Shown one piece after another: positions 15,735-25,332 of a DNA stretch of 56,915 nucleotides. Position 1 is the stretch's first letter. The number at the start of each line of letters is the position of its first letter. The notes beneath the pieces were generated by a model. It saw only the letters and a list, made by a program, of their open reading frames with translations. It was not told where the DNA came from and did not search any database. The DNA comes from Herbinix sp. Its GTDB lineage: Bacteria; Bacillota; Clostridia; Lachnospirales; Lachnospiraceae. Position numbers and translations under genes: made by a program. The stretch spans positions 1-56,915 of the forward strand of contig JAQZBN010000037.1 in assembly GCA_029238935.1 (NCBI GenBank), read 5' to 3'.

Positions 15735-17192
15735 ATGGAGGTAGCAAAACGATTAATGTTACATAATTTTATGGATTTAAACCGATTTCTCCTAGCTCAA
15801 ATGAGGAGAATCTATTTCATGGCTCTTCCGGAGAGTAAGCAGGATTTTAAAAAGAGCCGAGTCTATTATACCATTAGTGATAGTGCAGCTCAGACAGTGG
15901 TTCAGCTGTCCGGCGGTACGTTCTTAGCAACATTAATGACCTATTGCGGAATATCCGATGCGAATATCGGAATTATTACCTCTTTAATCAGTCTTGCAGC
16001 AATTATACAGTTATTTATGATGAATTATATCAAACGGATTAAGAAATATAAATTTCTTGTAAGCATTACCGCACTGCAACGAATTCTGTTTACGGTAATC
16101 TACCTCATTCCGTTTATGCCGATTGATAAGACGAATCGGGCGTTTGCTATCGTTATCCTATATTTTGTCGCACAAATATTTGTGCAGATCGGTACTCCGG
16201 CATCGCAGGATTGGATTGCAAGTCTGGTTCCAAGCAGATTGCGCGGCAAGTACTTCTCCATCAAAGATTCAGTGGCCGTATTTATCGTTTCCAGCACCAT
16301 GCTTTTAGCCGGTATGGTATTAGATTATTTTAAAGAAAAGAATATACTGACCGGTTTTATCATCATCAGCATCATGATATTTATCCTTGTTGTTATTAAT
16401 ATCATCTTCCTTGCAAAGATGAAGGAACCGAAAATCTCCTATATGAACGAGGACGGCAAGGAAATGCACGGCAGATTAGCAAAGAAAGCAAAGGAACATG
16501 AGAAGATAGGAAAAAACAAAGAAGTCAGTATCTTTGCAGAAATAAAGGAAGCCTTCTCTGATCGAAAATTCCGTAAGGCTTTCAGTGTTCAATGCCTTTA
16601 CATCTTCTCCTTTTATATCTGTCTTCCCTTTAATGCCAGCTATCAGATCAACGATTTAAAATTACCCTTTACTTTTATCATGGTAATCGGATTTTTCGCC
16701 AATTTGTATCGTATTTATATTACTCCCAAGTTAGGACGTCTCGCTGATAAATATGGCATGGCTAAATTACTGCGTTTCACCCTGCTTGCTCTTGGTTTAA
16801 ATATGTTGTCCATGGCTTTCACAGTACCAATGAATGCTTATCCGATGACTATCGTGTGCTCCATCATGGGCTCCACCGCATGGGCGTTCCTCGGAATCGG
16901 ACTCTTTGGTATTCAACTGGATTTCTTTAAAAATGAAAAGAGAATGATATGGCTTACCTTAGTTTCCTCCATCTCCGGAATCTTCGGATTTTTCGTTTCT
17001 GTTCTTGGTGGACGTATCTTAGATTATCTTCAGAAGCATTCTCCAGTCATCCTTGGAGTTAAAATTTATGCTCAACAAATCTTGAATCTGTTTGGATTTT
17101 TCGTTATTTTGTGTACCTTTATCTATATTAAATTATACATAGAAACCGAAAAGATTGATGCTAACCGAACAGACGGCAGAATAGCTAAGTAA
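15735..17192 (+). CDS. Major facilitator superfamily transporter
   Basis: 485 residues with about twelve membrane helices in two halves, divided by a charged loop (about 235-275, rich in Lys and Glu). The PSRLRGKYFSIKDS segment near 160 resembles the loop 2-3 type motif that follows the family's conserved Gly/Arg pattern. Substrate unknown. The sequence is reminiscent of MFS proteins annotated as sugar or drug permeases in clostridia. The start is uncertain: ATG at 15735 has a weak site, while ATG at 15756 follows GGAGG (15737-15741) by 14 nt. A GTGCC/GGCAC hairpin separates it from the VanZ gene. Confidence 0.85.
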   Translation: MEVAKRLMLHNFMDLNRFLLAQMRRIYFMALPESKQDFKKSRVYYTISDSAAQTVVQLSGGTFLATLMTYCGISDANIGIITSLISLAAIIQLFMMNYIKRIKKYKFLVSITALQRILFTVIYLIPFMPIDKTNRAFAIVILYFVAQIFVQIGTPASQDWIASLVPSRLRGKYFSIKDSVAVFIVSSTMLLAGMVLDYFKEKNILTGFIIISIMIFILVVINIIFLAKMKEPKISYMNEDGKEMHGRLAKKAKEHEKIGKNKEVSIFAEIKEAFSDRKFRKAFSVQCLYIFSFYICLPFNASYQINDLKLPFTFIMVIGFFANLYRIYITPKLGRLADKYGMAKLLRFTLLALGLNMLSMAFTVPMNAYPMTIVCSIMGSTAWAFLGIGLFGIQLDFFKNEKRMIWLTLVSSISGIFGFFVSVLGGRILDYLQKHSPVILGVKIYAQQILNLFGFFVILCTFIYIKLYIETEKIDANRTDGRIAK

Positions 17193-17243
17193 GTCCACCG
17201 TTCGATTATGCATCCTCGTAATCCAATTTACAAACATACAAAA

Positions 17244-17287
17244 AAGAGCTGCAGATAACATCCTTCCAAATGCTATCTACAGCTCTT
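17244..17287. terminator. Bidirectional terminator between convergent genes
   Basis: AAGAGCTG (17244-17251) pairs with CAGCTCTT (17280-17287), with AGATA/TATCT inside. A-runs and T-runs flank both sides. It serves the MFS gene and the HD-GYP gene. Confidence 0.85.
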
Positions 17288-17288
17288 A

Positions 17289-18359
17289 TTAATTACCTTC
17301 TATCTCTATCTCGGACTCTATAATTGTTATGGAGAGATCTTTCATCAGATCAATCTCATACATATCAATTTCTCGTCCCTTCTCATCTGCTATAACACGT
17401 ACAATGGGTCTTAAAGGTAAACTCCGGTTCTGTTCCTTGACTATACCTAACTTTTGATCTGACAGCCTTACCATAGATCCGTTTGGGTAGATCGCAATAA
17501 GTTGAATGAAGGTTGCGACCAAACTGGTATCAAACTTTGTATCTGAAAATTCAATTAGATAGTTAGCTGCCTTATTGGCACTCCACTTCTTACGGTAGCA
17601 GCGATCCGAGGTTAAAGCATCGTATACATCTGCAATTGCTACAATTCTTGCAAATTCATGGAGTTCACCAGCTGGTGTTCCATAAGGGTATCCCGTACCA
17701 TCCATTCTTTCATGATGATATAAGGAAATGATCTTGGATAACTCCGTTATATTGGTACACTTCTTTAATGCGTTGTATCCATAGGTAGTATGCTGTTTCA
17801 CATATTCAAACTCTTCGTCCGTTAATTTACCTTCTTTAAATAGGATATTTTTATCCAGTAGTACCTTTCCCATATCATGGAGTAAGGTTCCTGCTGCCAG
17901 TTTCTCCATTAATAAACTACTATAACCTAAGCGTTTTGCAATCAGAAGCGCATATACAGTCGTACTTACAGAATGGGAGAAGGTGTATTCATCTGCCGCC
18001 CCAATATCATTTAAGCTAATTTGAACATCCGGATTCATAAGAATATCATTTACGATATTCTGTACTGCTTCTGACATACAGGACATATCCACTGTAGTAT
18101 TATTCGATAAATCAGTAATTGTCTGTCGGATAATTCGCTTACAAGAAACTCTTGTCTCCTCTGAAATTGCATCCGGTATCTCAATTCCATAACTTTTACT
18201 GTCCTCCACGTATACGTAATCTATCCCCATATTCCGAAGATTATTAGCAAACCGGTCAATATTATTTTGACCATCCTTAAGAATCAAACAATCTCTATAA
18301 TAAATTGGCTTAGCCAAAATCATATCCGGTTTCAGCATTGAAATCGAAACTAACCTCAT
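17289..18359 (-). CDS. HD-GYP domain protein (c-di-GMP phosphodiesterase)
   Basis: 356 residues. An N-terminal region of about 115 residues resembles DUF3391-like helpers. The HD-GYP domain follows: HSVSTTVYA near 130, LLHDMGK near 163, HH(E) near 217 and the diagnostic GTGYP near 224, then ARIVAIADVYDALTSDR. All metal ligands and the GYP signature are present, so it should cleave c-di-GMP to GMP or pGpG. ATG at 18359 follows GAGGGG. It is the only HD-GYP here, alongside two GGDEF-EAL proteins. Confidence 0.88.
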   Translation of the reverse strand: MRLVSISMLKPDMILAKPIYYRDCLILKDGQNNIDRFANNLRNMGIDYVYVEDSKSYGIEIPDAISEETRVSCKRIIRQTITDLSNNTTVDMSCMSEAVQNIVNDILMNPDVQISLNDIGAADEYTFSHSVSTTVYALLIAKRLGYSSLLMEKLAAGTLLHDMGKVLLDKNILFKEGKLTDEEFEYVKQHTTYGYNALKKCTNITELSKIISLYHHERMDGTGYPYGTPAGELHEFARIVAIADVYDALTSDRCYRKKWSANKAANYLIEFSDTKFDTSLVATFIQLIAIYPNGSMVRLSDQKLGIVKEQNRSLPLRPIVRVIADEKGREIDMYEIDLMKDLSITIIESEIEIEGN

Positions 18360-18504
18360 AAGCACCCCTCGTAAACATTTCTTCTATAAATCGAATGATC
18401 ATATGTATTTATTGGTAATCATATATTCTTAATAATAAATTATTTTGTAGTTTTTTGTCAAGATAATTAGATCAATTCCTTTATATGACCCTTTAAAACA
18501 TAAA

Positions 18505-18538
18505 AAAGCTCTCAAAAAAATTCTGATTTGAGAGCTTT
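18505..18538 (-). terminator. Terminator of the chemoreceptor pseudogene
   Basis: AAAGCTCTCAAA (18505-18516) pairs with TTTGAGAGCTTT (18527-18538), 12 perfect base pairs, with a T-run on the minus strand. Confidence 0.85.
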
Positions 18539-18555
18539 GTACACAGTTTTATGTA

Positions 18556-19771
18556 TTACTGTCTATTATTCAGCACTCCTCTTAGATTGTCACCGGAGGT
18601 CTTAATTTCTTTCATATAATCGTATATTCCTGCAATGTTTGTATTCTGTTCCTCCATTACGGATAACATCTCTTCAGTTGCAGCACTATGTTCCTCGGCA
18701 ATGCTTGCCATTCCTTCGGACTCATCGCGAATAACACCAAAGATTGTGGTCGTTTGATCCACCATTGCCAAAACATTCTCTACATAGCGATCAATATCCT
18801 CAAAGGAACGCTTGATATCCCCAAAGCTAACATCAACATCAGAAACTATACTCTCACCAACTTTTACGGCTTGATTACCGTTCTGTACTTTGTCCTTCAG
18901 CCACTACTTGGAATCCTTTGCCTGCTTCCCCTGCTCTGGCAGCTTCTATAGAAGCGTTAAGAGCTAAGAGATTCGTCTGCTGAGCAATTTGAGTGATACC
19001 GGATAAGAAACGATTTACTTCTTCCATATTCTTTTCAAGTTCTTTTACTGTTACCACTGATTCTACCACTGCATTGCTGATAATATTCATCTGCTCATTC
19101 ATTTGCTTGATCTTACCGGTACCCCCCAAAACAATCTTACTTGCTTCACTGGATATCTCACTAAGTTCTTTTGCTATTTGCTGCGTTCCATGAGCTTTTC
19201 CATCCACATCATTGATCATTAGACTGACTTTTTCAATTGCTTCGGCTTGACTGCTGACTCCTATGACAACCTCTTGCACTGTGCTAGTCATACTATCGCT
19301 GATTTGTTTTACCGACTGGAGATTCGTATAGCAGTTATTAATATCTTTTTCTAAGACAAGCGTATTGGTTTCAATTGTTGTCATTGTTTTTTTAAGTTCC
19401 TCTACTGATTGGTTCGCTTTGAACCCTTCTTCAGCTACATTCTTAATCAATCTTCTTCCGGACATGGTCATAAATAACAGAGTTAATAAAATAACGTCCG
19501 CAATTACGATTTGTATGATATACTTCGCATCAACTGAAGTAGATAAAAACATCTTTACTATCAACGCAATATTTAAAAACGCGCTAACTGCACTATATAA
19601 CTTCACATTCATATATAACGCTGTAATGCTGAGCGGTATAATAACCAGATAAACATTCGCACTTGATTTAATAACTGTAACAATTGCCAAACTAATAATA
19701 AAACTGTTTACATATGACATACCTGTTTCAAATAAAATAACTAGTATTTTTTCGAAACAAAGTTCGACCAC
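18556..19771 (-). pseudogene. Methyl-accepting chemotaxis protein, frameshifted by an internal deletion
   Basis: The 5' frame (19771 to 18875) has four membrane helices within the first 110 residues, no large extracellular domain, then the MCP coiled coil through the hairpin tip ([16 protein letters not shown]). It then runs off frame after FQVVAE. The continuation, [16 protein letters not shown] to the end at 18556, is in another frame. The conserved EVRKLAE segment and about 25 codons are missing at the join near 18890. The start at 19771 is GTG with AGGGAA upstream. Without repair the product lacks the second half of the signalling hairpin. It could be a real pseudogene or a sequence error. 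Confidence 0.8.
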
Positions 19772-19890
19772 ATTTTCCCTAATTTATAAAAATAGTTCAA
19801 AATATGACTTAATATAACAATACGCTTTTTTAAATATCTTGTCAAGTTATACTATACTCGCCTCAATCCGGAATATTTTTCTGTGCAATA

Positions 19891-19919
19891 TTTACAAATT
19901 TTACTTATAAATATATAAT
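19891..19919 (+). promoter_or_regulatory. Promoter of the 18-residue peptide transcript
   Basis: TTTACA (19891-19896), 17-nt spacer, TATAAT (19914-19919). Transcription would begin near 19926 and run about 210 nt to the terminator at 20138. The leader between has a TTTCA/TGAAA hairpin at about 19940 and no recognised riboswitch. Confidence 0.65.
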
Positions 19920-20051
19920 TCATATCTTTATTATATGGTTTCAAACCATGAAAAGATCTGTTGCTTTTTGCCATAAGACATTTTAAAGGATGCTTTCAAC
20001 TCGAGAAGGTAGGAAATACAGTAAGTTGATTTGCAGACAGAGGATAATACT

Positions 20052-20108
20052 ATGAAACCTAGTATGGAACCCGATATAAGATTGACAAAGGGACTGTTTC
20101 ACCGTTAA
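20052..20108 (+). CDS. 18-residue peptide gene
   Basis: ATG at 20052 is 7 nt after AGAGGA (20039-20044). It encodes MKPSMEPDIRLTKGLFHR and ends at TAA 20106-20108. It has its own promoter and terminator, and no plus-strand gene follows for 3 kb, so it does not look like a leader peptide. The last six codons lie in the terminator's left arm and loop. The peptide is basic at the C-terminus and not hydrophobic. I cannot assign a family with certainty. It could be a conserved clostridial micro-protein, or the transcript could act as RNA. Confidence 0.5.
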   Translation: MKPSMEPDIRLTKGLFHR

Positions 20109-20138
20109 TTCTTTTGGGGAGAAACAGCCCTTCTTTTT
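20090..20138 (+). terminator. Terminator of the 18-residue peptide transcript
   Basis: GGGACTGTTTC (20090-20100) pairs with GAAACAGCCC (20121-20130) with one bulge. TTCTTTTT follows. The rest of the gap to metG holds a perfect palindrome TTGCATATGCAA (20243-20254) of unknown role. Confidence 0.85.
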
Positions 20139-20266
20139 ATGCTGATAAATTCAGATCATGAATCCGCAAAATTGTTTTTACAGTTATTCCAATAACAAAA
20201 TCAACCATGTGTAAAGTTTACTACGATTACAAATTAGGTAATTTGCATATGCAAGGAATAAAAACC

Positions 20267-20288
20267 TAGTAATCAAAATTACTTACTA
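20267..20288 (-). terminator. Probable metG terminator overlapping its stop codon
   Basis: On the minus strand TAGTAA (20288-20283) pairs with TTACTA (20272-20267), then GGTTTTTATTC. The stem is weak and starts with the stop codon TAG. Confidence 0.5.
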
Positions 20289-21908
20289 TTTTAGTTTACT
20301 TAATTCCTCTTCAATCATTTTTTTATCCAACCGCTCAAATAAATGACCTATCTCAGGAATCGTATAGCCTTCTGGTACCGATTGAAGCTCCCATTGATCA
20401 GATAAATTAAGCCAATCGGATAATTTCTCCGAAGAGATGGGTAAGAAGGGGCTAAGAACGACTGCCAGGTTAGCAATGATTTGAACGCAAGTATATATTG
20501 TCTGTTTACATTGGGAGATATCATCATTTCTAGTTTTCCAAGGTTCCCAGGTATCATAATATTTGTTGGTAAGGCGAATAAAATCAAAGACTTCATTCAA
20601 GGCATCTTTTAGATTGCCCTGATCAATCTTATCACCTATATTTATATATAAGTTCTGTAATCGATCTTTTATCTCTTCCTCCAAGATTCCCGTTGGTATC
20701 AAACCCTCAAAATATTTCTGCACAAAGATTAAGGTCCGACTCACAAAATTACCATATGCTCCTAAGAGCTCACTATTATGATTATTGAAATATTCATGCC
20801 AAGAAAAGTCTGTATCCCTCTTCTCCGGGCCATTGGCTATAAAGAAATAGCGTAAGGAATCTGTGTCATATCGATCCACGATATCCTTTGCCCAAATTGC
20901 CCAATTTTGACTGGTTGAGATTTTTCTTCCCTCCAATGTAAGATATTCACTTGATATGATCTCATCCGGCAAACGATAAGGACCTCCATGAGCTAATAAG
21001 AGTGATGGTAATATGATCGTATGGAATGGTATATTATCTTTGCCATGAATATAATAATGCTTCGCTTGCTCTCCCCATAATTCATTAAAATCATACCCCT
21101 TTTCTTTGCATACTTCATAGCTCATGGATAGATACCCGAGGACATTTTCTGCCCAAATATAGATTTTCTTATCTTCATAGCCCTCGAAGGGAACCTCAAT
21201 TCCCCAGTTTAAATCTCTGGTGATTGCCCTGTCTCTTAAGCCTTCCTCAATATAGCGTCTTGTAAATGCAATTGCATTCTTCCTCCAGTGAGGATGTTTC
21301 TCCAGAAAGTTACGTAACTCCTCTTCTAATCTTGATATTGCGATATATAGATGCGTCGTTTCACGATATACCGCATTCTCACCGCAGATTTGGCATTTTG
21401 GATGTAATAGGTTACCGGCTTCCAATACGGTACCACATCCATCGCATTGATCTCCCCTGGCAGCAGCACCGCAATCCGGACAGGTACCAATTACATTACG
21501 GTCTGTAAGAAATGTCATACAATGATTACAATAGACTTGTGGTATTGTCTTCTCGTATACATACTGACTTTGATAGAGCGTCTGGTGAAAATCTGTCACA
21601 AATTTTTTGTGACTATCCGATGATGTTTTCCCATACAGGTCATAACGAAAGCCAAGTTTCTGAAACACTGTATCAAATTCATCATGATACTGATCACTGA
21701 TCTCCTTTGGTGTCTTATGCTCCTGAATTGCACGAATGGTTACCGGTGTACCATGACAATCACTTCCTGAAACATATACAACCTTATTTCCTATCGCCCT
21801 ATGGTATCTAGCGATAACATCTCCCGGTAACAGTGCTGCGATATGACCAATATGCAAAGAACCGTTGGCATAGGGCCATGCTCCTCCAATTAATATATAT
21901 TTGCTCAT
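20286..21908 (-). CDS. metG: Methionyl-tRNA synthetase
   Basis: 540 residues, class I synthetase without the C-terminal tRNA-binding (EMAP-like) domain. HIGH is at residues 19-22, and the KMSKS loop is KISTS (about 324-328). The zinc-binding insertion has four Cys pairs (CNHC, CPDC, CDGC and CQIC, about 127-176), the double-knuckle form. This is not the usual long clostridial form of about 640 residues. The anticodon-binding helices include NFVSRT. It charges tRNA(Met). GAGGCAG precedes the start. The long leader carries a methionine T-box. Confidence 0.92.
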   Translation of the reverse strand: MSKYILIGGAWPYANGSLHIGHIAALLPGDVIARYHRAIGNKVVYVSGSDCHGTPVTIRAIQEHKTPKEISDQYHDEFDTVFQKLGFRYDLYGKTSSDSHKKFVTDFHQTLYQSQYVYEKTIPQVYCNHCMTFLTDRNVIGTCPDCGAAARGDQCDGCGTVLEAGNLLHPKCQICGENAVYRETTHLYIAISRLEEELRNFLEKHPHWRKNAIAFTRRYIEEGLRDRAITRDLNWGIEVPFEGYEDKKIYIWAENVLGYLSMSYEVCKEKGYDFNELWGEQAKHYYIHGKDNIPFHTIILPSLLLAHGGPYRLPDEIISSEYLTLEGRKISTSQNWAIWAKDIVDRYDTDSLRYFFIANGPEKRDTDFSWHEYFNNHNSELLGAYGNFVSRTLIFVQKYFEGLIPTGILEEEIKDRLQNLYINIGDKIDQGNLKDALNEVFDFIRLTNKYYDTWEPWKTRNDDISQCKQTIYTCVQIIANLAVVLSPFLPISSEKLSDWLNLSDQWELQSVPEGYTIPEIGHLFERLDKKMIEEELSKLK

Positions 21909-22013
21909 TTTTCTGCCTCTTTTCTAATTTTATTATCTTATTCTATTACTGTGTTTCTCTAATCTTATTTTTTAGCAATTGTTTCCCATATATTGGATCT
22001 TTATTAGGGTACC

Positions 22014-22058
22014 AAAAAAGCTCTCACCTCCAAATTTATAAATTTAGAGACGAGAGCT
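22014..22058 (-). terminator. T-box terminator of metG
   Basis: On the minus strand AGCTCTC (22058-22052) pairs with GAGAGCT (22025-22019), followed by TTTTTT. The 5' arm is part of the T-box antiterminator region. Confidence 0.88.
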
Positions 22059-22295
22059 AAGCTTCGTGATACCACTCCAATTCATCCATACCTCGCAGTA
22101 TAGACCTCATCAAGTACGGGATAACCATGTCAATCCGATACTCTATCACAATAACGGGTGAACCCGTCGCAGCCTAGAGTTTCCTCTCGGTGCGCAGCTC
22201 CAAGACCATCTTCGGCAATTTCATAACATCCCCTTTCTCAGCACCCAGGGTTCTCTGTAAATGTATCCATCGCTTACTCTTCTTTTCCTTGCCTT
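22014..22295 (-). promoter_or_regulatory. Methionine T-box riboswitch of metG
   Basis: Read on the minus strand, a stem I region (AAGAGTAAGCGATGG and a GAACCC...GGGTGCTGAGAAAGG distal part) carries an ATG at 22224-22222 as the likely specifier codon. The T-box sequence GGAGTGGTATCACGAAGCT (about 22080-22062) is a variant of the usual core. The terminator that competes with it follows. Uncharged tRNA(Met) would favour readthrough into metG. Confidence 0.9.
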
Positions 22296-22309
22296 TTCAT
22301 ATTTTACAT

Positions 22310-22338
22310 AATATACCATTCATAATCTTGATTGTCAA
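22310..22338 (-). promoter_or_regulatory. metG promoter
   Basis: On the minus strand TTGACA (22338-22333), exactly 17 nt, TATATT (22315-22310). Transcription would start just before the T-box. Confidence 0.8.
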
Positions 22339-22339
22339 A

Positions 22340-23142
22340 TTAATATTTTCTGGTTTTGTATTTTCATTTTACGTTTTTATTTTTTGTTATATGAATTTTG
22401 GTTAAGTTTTATTCAACTTTTACAGCTTGAAAAAACCAGAAAATCAATATGCGAAATCTTTAAGGAACTTGGAATTGGAAATCTACTTCCTGCTGCCACT
22501 TGGATGGTTTGATGGATACAGCATTGTTCCGGTTGATTTTACATGATCTCCTCTGCCAGCCAGAATAATCGTGAGAAAAAATATCTGTAAAAACAGATTA
22601 ACATATTGGTTATATATTTATGAGCTATTATTCATTATTATAGCTATAATATTCATAATCCTTCACTTTTACACTTTGCATTTATCATTAATCCATTTTC
22701 TTTGTTAACCACTCTTCTCTTTTTGACCCTAATAATCCATACAAACAATACTTCTGCCATACATGTTCTTACATATTGTAGCAAAAATTAACTCCATTTT
22801 TCGTCATAATCAATATTTTAATTTATCAAAATCTCCATTTATCGTTATTTCCGATAACCTATGGTGGAGAGCTTTTTGTCGAGCAAAAACGTTATTCATC
22901 TATCAATAACATGATATAATAAGAAAAGCATTTCATTCATTGTGAGAGTCGGAGGTGAATAGAGTATTTTAATCGGAGGTATCTCTGACATTGATATCCA
23001 TATCGAAGAACGAAAGTATGTTATGGAGCATAACGTTTTAAGATACAATAGATAAAAACGGAAGAATCCTATTATAAGCACTTAAGAGAAACGTATAATA
23101 ATCGATATCATAATAATTATCATATATTTTAGGGGGAACGGT
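22340..23142. other. Intergenic stretch with no defensible gene
   Basis: Very AT-rich. A 39-codon open stretch at 22427-22546 (plus strand, no ribosome site) has protein-like composition near its end (PLGWFDGYSIVPVDF) and may be a remnant. A second open stretch near 22965-23051 (ILIGGISDIDIHIEERKYVM) starts after two GGAGGT boxes but lacks a usual start codon. TATAAT at about 22913-22918 may be the -10 of the SLH gene. I would not annotate either stretch as a gene. Confidence 0.4.
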
Positions 23143-24240
23143 ATGAAAAGACAAATAACGTCTATTATCCTAATTATCGTATTATTTTCTAGTCTATTAC
23201 TTCCCAGTACTGTTACGGCAAAGCAGTATACCATCAAAGACGTAACGGATAATGATGAAGCATACGAAGCTATTCAAGATGTGTTAAATCAAGGATGGAT
23301 GAGTCTTACACTAAGCAAATTTTATCCTGATAAATATGTCACTAGAGGTGAATTTGCTATGATCTTAACAAAGTTCAATGGACAGCAAAGCGAAGTATCC
23401 AAAATAAAAAAAGTATCTTTTGTTGATGTAAAAATCGATGACCAATACGGAAAGTACATTGAACTACAAAAGAAGTATTTAACTTATTATAATACAAAAA
23501 GTGGCTATTACTTTAAACCAAAGAAATATTTAACTCGTGAAGATGCGTTAGTTGCGATTGTTAAAGCACTTGGTTATGATTCGGATAAAGCTATGGAGGA
23601 AGGAGTCTATTCCGAAATTGATCTCAATGAAATCATCGAAGATTATGATAAAGTTTCACCATCACTTGAAAAATATATGAATATCGGTGTAGTTAACGAA
23701 CTGATTGATCTAGTTGAGGTTGACGATAAAACTTATCTTAATCCTAAAAAATACATTACACGCAGACAAATGGCTCAACTGTTAGTGAATGCACAAGATT
23801 GTAAAGAATTTAATATAGAAGAAGAAAGAATAGATGAGATAATCACCGATGATGATGCTGTGATTGAGACGGAGGATACACAAAGAGCACCAACAATGAC
23901 CCCTGTGCCTACCCCTACTCCAACTATAAAACCCACACAAACACTATCACCCACTCCAACTATAAAACCTACACAAACACTATCCCCCACTCCATCGCCT
24001 ACTCCTACCATAACTACCATAGTGACGCCAACGCCTACTCTAGCACCTACTTACACACCAGCACCACCATCAACAAATACACCAACTTCGATGCCAACAC
24101 AGGAGCAGGATATTGTAATTCAGCATGGTGGCGATACATTAACACTTCCTGCCGGAACCCCCTATACTATCACTTATAATGAGGACGGAAGCGCAAAAGT
24201 TGTGACAAGTAATGGTAATGTCTTTATATTAGGTAATTAA
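23143..24240 (+). CDS. S-layer homology domain protein with Pro/Thr linker
   Basis: 365 residues. A signal peptide (MKRQITSI..., cleavage after TVTA about 26) is followed by three SLH-like repeats (about 35-230). They show the usual FYPDKYVTRGEFAMIL, YFKPKKYLTREDALVAIV and YLNPKKYITRRQMAQLLV helices. SLH domains bind secondary cell-wall polymer, so the protein should sit on the cell surface. A linker rich in Pro and Thr (about 250-320) holds two copies of TPTIKPTQTLSP. A short C-terminal beta segment follows. No catalytic domain. GGGGGAACGG precedes the start. Confidence 0.88.
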   Translation: MKRQITSIILIIVLFSSLLLPSTVTAKQYTIKDVTDNDEAYEAIQDVLNQGWMSLTLSKFYPDKYVTRGEFAMILTKFNGQQSEVSKIKKVSFVDVKIDDQYGKYIELQKKYLTYYNTKSGYYFKPKKYLTREDALVAIVKALGYDSDKAMEEGVYSEIDLNEIIEDYDKVSPSLEKYMNIGVVNELIDLVEVDDKTYLNPKKYITRRQMAQLLVNAQDCKEFNIEEERIDEIITDDDAVIETEDTQRAPTMTPVPTPTPTIKPTQTLSPTPTIKPTQTLSPTPSPTPTITTIVTPTPTLAPTYTPAPPSTNTPTSMPTQEQDIVIQHGGDTLTLPAGTPYTITYNEDGSAKVVTSNGNVFILGN

Positions 24241-24452
24241 TGATAGTCCTTTTATCTCATCCTATACTCAACATCTGCAGTATTTACGAAAATGAAAATA
24301 ACTATATGACACTTGAGTTGCCCCAAGGGCACCATTAAATGTTCATATACTAATTAAAATAAAAATTATCACAATAAAAATGTCAGTGCTTCAAAAGAGT
24401 CACTATCTCTATAACAGCATCATTTGATGAACTTTCCAATATTATGATACAA

Positions 24453-24500
24453 AAAGAACAGCAGCTCCTGACCCCATAAGGTCGTGTGCTGCTGCTCTTT
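24453..24500 (-). terminator. Terminator of the sugar oxidoreductase operon
   Basis: AAAGAACAGCAGC (about 24453-24465) pairs with GCTGCTGCTCTTT (24488-24500), with a T-run on the minus strand. It lies 72 nt after the last operon stop. The rest of 24241-24571 shows nothing else. Confidence 0.85.
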
Positions 24501-24571
24501 AGTAGGAAGGTTTATTCCATATTCATGTCACTTCTATTATTGAACTCCGATTTTCATCGGGTCTGAAAGCT

Positions 24572-25291
24572 CTAGTTATTTTTTAAAAAAGCAATGCTAC
24601 GTCCAACATCGGATAAACCATCGGGAGTAGGATGATCATTTTCAACAATCAACCATTCCTTACCAAGCTTTTCAGTCATAGCCACAATACCTTTGATATT
24701 GTTATAACCCTCTCCAATTGCGCAAGGATTACCTTCAAAGCTGCCATCCTTTAGATGAACCAAGGAAATCTTATCTGCATTCTTTCTTAAGTAAGAGCAA
24801 GGCTCTACCTGTGCATTGAAAGCCCAGAAGGTATCTAACTCCAGCTTGCATACATCACTTATCATATTAATCGGCAGTGTTCCATCGGAAAGAGGTAGAA
24901 ATTCGTTGGAATGATTATGATATAATACTTCAATGCCATATTCTTTACCCTTCGTATAAGCATTACTCATAATTCTGGTTACACGCTCCATATCTTCCTG
25001 ATTCGTGGTTTGAGCATATGCACATACAAGGTATTTACATCCCAATTTCGTTACATATTCCAGCTCCTCTGTAAGATTATACTCCAGCTCATGTAATCCT
25101 TTATGACTAGAGATTGCCCCCAGACCGATTTCATCTAAGAACTCTTTTAATTCATCTGCTGCAAATCCTACATATCCAGCAAATTCTACACCATCGTAAC
25201 CTAATTGTTTTACTTTGCGTAAAACTTCCTTAAATTCATGCTGTCCACTATAAGAGTCTCTGACTGTATACAACTGTAATCCTATCTTCAT
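24572..25291 (-). CDS. Sugar phosphate isomerase/epimerase (AP endonuclease 2-like TIM barrel)
   Basis: 239 residues, the short form of this family. It starts MKIGLQLYTVRDSY and has VEFAGYVG, a YHNHSNEF metal site (about 122-129), a LELDTFWAF segment and WLIVENDHP near the end. The Glu, His and Asp metal ligands are kept. Reaction unknown. Relatives isomerise or epimerise keto-sugars or act as inosose dehydratase. It is the last gene of a four-gene operon in which oxidoreductases and isomerases alternate. GGGAGG precedes the start. Confidence 0.85.
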   Translation of the reverse strand: MKIGLQLYTVRDSYSGQHEFKEVLRKVKQLGYDGVEFAGYVGFAADELKEFLDEIGLGAISSHKGLHELEYNLTEELEYVTKLGCKYLVCAYAQTTNQEDMERVTRIMSNAYTKGKEYGIEVLYHNHSNEFLPLSDGTLPINMISDVCKLELDTFWAFNAQVEPCSYLRKNADKISLVHLKDGSFEGNPCAIGEGYNNIKGIVAMTEKLGKEWLIVENDHPTPDGLSDVGRSIAFLKNN

Positions 25292-25332
25292 TTACTATAC
25301 CTCCCTGGGCATCCCCTTACTATTTTCAATAA

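Noticed and set aside
19926..20051. Known riboswitch in the leader of the 18-residue peptide gene
   Set aside because: No match by eye to c-di-GMP, SAM, purine, cobalamin or T-box cores.
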